Assembly (NCBI GenBank): GCA_016763355.1
Contig: JAESTY010000225.1
Coordinates: 1-14,778 of the forward strand
Direction of reading: 5' to 3'
Length of the DNA stretch: 14,778 bases
Origin: Immundisolibacteraceae bacterium
Lineage (GTDB): Bacteria > Pseudomonadota > Gammaproteobacteria > Immundisolibacterales > Immundisolibacteraceae
Below are positions 12,587 to 14,778 of the stretch, one piece after another (position 1 is the stretch's first letter; every line of letters starts with the position of its first letter). The position numbers were made by a program, and so were the translations under genes. The notes under the pieces are model-generated. The model was not told the DNA's origin. It made no database searches and was given only the letters and a program-made list of their open reading frames with translations.

Positions 12587-14778
12587 ATGAATAAAATCAC
12601 ACCAGACCAACCCACTAGCGCCATGTTTGTACCGCAAACAGCGCCGCCGCTCTACTCCTACCCCAAATTTTGGGCAGAGTGCTTTGGGCCTGCCCCATTT
12701 TTGCCCACCAGCCGAGACGAAATGGATCTGCTGGGTTGGGATAGTTGTGATGTGATTGTGGTTACCGGCGATGCTTATGTAGATCACCCCAGTTTCGGCA
12801 TGGCGGTGATTGGCCGGGTGCTGGAGGCACAGGGTTTTAGGGTTGGCATCATTGACCAGCCCGACTGGGACAGCGCTGAGCCTTTTACTGTATTGGGCGC
12901 ACCGAATCTTTATTTCGGTATCACCGCCGGCAATATGGACTCGATGATTAATCGCTATACCGCCGACCGGCGTCGGCGTAGTGATGATGCCTATAGTCCT
13001 GATGATAAGGGTGACCGACGTCCGGATCGGGCGACCCTGGTTTACAGCCAGCGTTGCCGAGAGGCCTATAAACAGGTGCCGATTGTGCTTGGTGGCATTG
13101 AAGCCAGCTTACGACGTATCGCTCATTACGATTATTGGTCAGATAAAGTTCGGCGTTCGATACTGGTCGATGCCAAGGCCGACATGTTGCTTTATGGCAA
13201 TGCCGAGCGGGCATTGGTGGAGTTAACTCACCGCATGGCCAATGGCGAAGCCATTGACCAGATTCAGAATATTCGCGGCACTGGTTTTCTGACCAAATCG
13301 CTGCCGCCGCAACAGTTAGTCAATAAAGAGGCGCCCTGGAGCGAAATCGATTCTACCGATGTAGACACCCCCGGCAAGGTCGAGCCGATGATGGACCCTT
13401 ATCAGGTGGAACCTGAGACCGGGTCGGGACAGGCTGAGTCAGGTTTACCGCAACTGACCGCAAACATTAGTGAGGGCGAGCAGGTCATCAAGTTTCAGCC
13501 TCGATCGACTCGAACTAAGCCAAAAGTGCGACGTGACCTGAGCGTTATTCGTCTGCCAGATTATGGCTCGGTGAGTAACGACTCGGTACTGTATGCCCAT
13601 GCGTCACGGATTCTGCATGCCGAGACTAATCCGGGAAATGCTCGGGCATTGGTGCAGGCTCACGGCAAAAAAGAAGTCTGGATTAATCCGCCGCCGATTC
13701 CACTGACCACCGAAGAAATGGACTCGGTGTTTGGTTTACCCTATGCACGGGTGCCACACCCTAAGTATGAAGGCCACCGACTTCCTGCCTGGGAAATGAT
13801 TCGGTTTTCGGTGAATATCATGCGCGGCTGTTTCGGTGGCTGTACCTTCTGTTCGATTACCGAACATGAAGGACGCATTATTCAAAGTCGTTCTGAAGAT
13901 TCAATCTTGAACGAGCTCGAACAAATTCGGGATAAGACCCCTGGGTTTACCGGGGTGATTTCGGATCTGGGTGGTCCGACCGCGAATATGTATCGATTGG
14001 CCTGTAAGGACCCGGCCATTGAGGCGGCCTGCCGTCGTCCGGCCTGTGTTTACCCGGATATCTGCAGCAACCTTAATACCGATCATGATCCGTTGATAAA
14101 ACTCTATAAAAAGGCCCGTGAACTGCCTGGCATTAAAAAGGTGTTGATCGGCTCCGGGGTGCGCTATGACCTGGCCGTGACTTCGCCTGAGTATGTCGAA
14201 GAGCTGGTTACTCACCATGTCGGTGGTTACCTGAAGATTGCCCCGGAACATACCGAGCAGGGCCCGCTGGATGCGATGATGAAGCCCGGTATCGGTAGCT
14301 ATGATCGTTTTAAGGAATTGTTTGAGCGCTTTTCCAAGAAAGCCGGTAAAGAGCAGTATTTAATTCCTTACTTTATTGCTGCTCATCCGGGTACCAGCGA
14401 TCGGGATATGGTCGAGCTGGCCCGTTGGCTGAAACGTAATGGCTTTCGAGCTGATCAGGTGCAGAGTTTTTATCCATCACCGATGGCTACTGCCACGGCC
14501 ATGTATCACAGTGGCAAAAACCCACTGCGCCGAGTCAGTCGCAATGGTGGAGAGCTGGAAATTGCCAAAGGTGGCCGGCAACGGAAATTACACAAAGCAT
14601 TACTGCGTTATCACGATCCCGATAACTGGCCGATGATTCGTCAGGCGCTCAAAGACATGGGACTTGCTGAACTGATCGGTTATGGCAAAAAATCATTGAT
14701 ACCACCGCGTCAGCCAGCAAAAGACCTGGGTAATGCCGACGCTGGTAATAAAACCTTTCTGACTCGTTTTTCTGGCCC
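12587..14778 (+). CDS. ygiQ: YgiQ family radical SAM protein (3' end outside the window)
   Basis: Radical S-adenosylmethionine protein, probably cytoplasmic, of undetermined reaction. The frame runs from ATG 12587 to the window edge without a stop (730 complete codons); the family length of about 730-770 means little is missing. The N-terminal domain holds FWAECFGPAPFLPTSR, VTGDAYVDHPSFGMAVIGR and AGNMDSMINRYTADRR, which are near-identical to E. coli YgiQ. The 4Fe-4S cluster motif CFGGCTFC (Cys415, Cys419, Cys422) follows SVNIMRG, then SITEHEGR and FTGVISDLGGPTANMY. The C-terminal part (GGYLKIAPEHTE, DQVQSFYPSPMATAT, HKALLRYHDPDNWP) also matches. The linker at about 265-325 is variable and acidic, as in relatives. 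The Shine-Dalgarno sequence is weak, and Met13 is an alternative start. Confidence 0.96.
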   Translation, partial: MNKITPDQPTSAMFVPQTAPPLYSYPKFWAECFGPAPFLPTSRDEMDLLGWDSCDVIVVTGDAYVDHPSFGMAVIGRVLEAQGFRVGIIDQPDWDSAEPFTVLGAPNLYFGITAGNMDSMINRYTADRRRRSDDAYSPDDKGDRRPDRATLVYSQRCREAYKQVPIVLGGIEASLRRIAHYDYWSDKVRRSILVDAKADMLLYGNAERALVELTHRMANGEAIDQIQNIRGTGFLTKSLPPQQLVNKEAPWSEIDSTDVDTPGKVEPMMDPYQVEPETGSGQAESGLPQLTANISEGEQVIKFQPRSTRTKPKVRRDLSVIRLPDYGSVSNDSVLYAHASRILHAETNPGNARALVQAHGKKEVWINPPPIPLTTEEMDSVFGLPYARVPHPKYEGHRLPAWEMIRFSVNIMRGCFGGCTFCSITEHEGRIIQSRSEDSILNELEQIRDKTPGFTGVISDLGGPTANMYRLACKDPAIEAACRRPACVYPDICSNLNTDHDPLIKLYKKARELPGIKKVLIGSGVRYDLAVTSPEYVEELVTHHVGGYLKIAPEHTEQGPLDAMMKPGIGSYDRFKELFERFSKKAGKEQYLIPYFIAAHPGTSDRDMVELARWLKRNGFRADQVQSFYPSPMATATAMYHSGKNPLRRVSRNGGELEIAKGGRQRKLHKALLRYHDPDNWPMIRQALKDMGLAELIGYGKKSLIPPRQPAKDLGNADAGNKTFLTRFSG

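Overview
The window looks like chromosomal sequence from a gammaproteobacterium. SlyX, a YgiQ-type radical SAM protein and DinB resemble the enterobacterial and pseudomonad proteins in motif content and length, and base composition looks balanced throughout. No rRNA, tRNA, CRISPR array, transposase, integrase or phage gene was found. Species-level placement is not possible from the sequence alone; a marine or hydrocarbon-associated gammaproteobacterium is only a guess, based on the FadL-type porin and the CoA-ester catabolic genes.

Layout. Positions 1-186 are the end of a DUF445 membrane protein. A FadL/TodX-type outer-membrane channel (256-1554) follows, then DNA polymerase IV (dinB, to 2686), whose start is abnormal. 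A diguanylate cyclase with a degenerate receiver, a PAS and a GGDEF domain (2852-4177) comes next, behind a leader rich in inverted repeats. An alpha/beta hydrolase of the meta-cleavage-product type (4350-5204) converges on a minus-strand D-2-hydroxyacid dehydrogenase (5232-6230). After a 344-base divergent intergenic region, four genes run together on the plus strand: MmgE/PrpD (6575-7948), an HpcH/HpaI/CitE-like lyase (8025-9329), a long acyl-CoA dehydrogenase (9370-11055) and a CaiB/BaiF CoA-transferase (11083-12270). slyX (12340-12546) and ygiQ (12587 to beyond the window) close the region.

How the genes may work together. The four-gene block holds the enzyme types expected for CoA activation, alpha/beta-desaturation and retro-aldol cleavage of a branched short dicarboxylate such as methylsuccinate, mesaconate or itaconate. 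The dehydrogenase carries an N-terminal extension of about 145 residues, like that of methylsuccinyl-CoA dehydrogenase. The divergent 2-hydroxyacid dehydrogenase could act on glyoxylate or another 2-oxoacid released by the lyase. No hydratase of the MaoC type is present, so the pathway is incomplete here or uses an unusual step. This reading is inferred from family membership; the substrate is unknown.

Most unusual points: the multi-enzyme CoA-ester cluster, an in-frame 15-base tandem repeat inside the lyase gene, dinB lacking a standard start codon ahead of its catalytic N-terminus, a G8 tract inside the outer-membrane channel gene, and nested inverted repeats in the leader of the cyclase gene.
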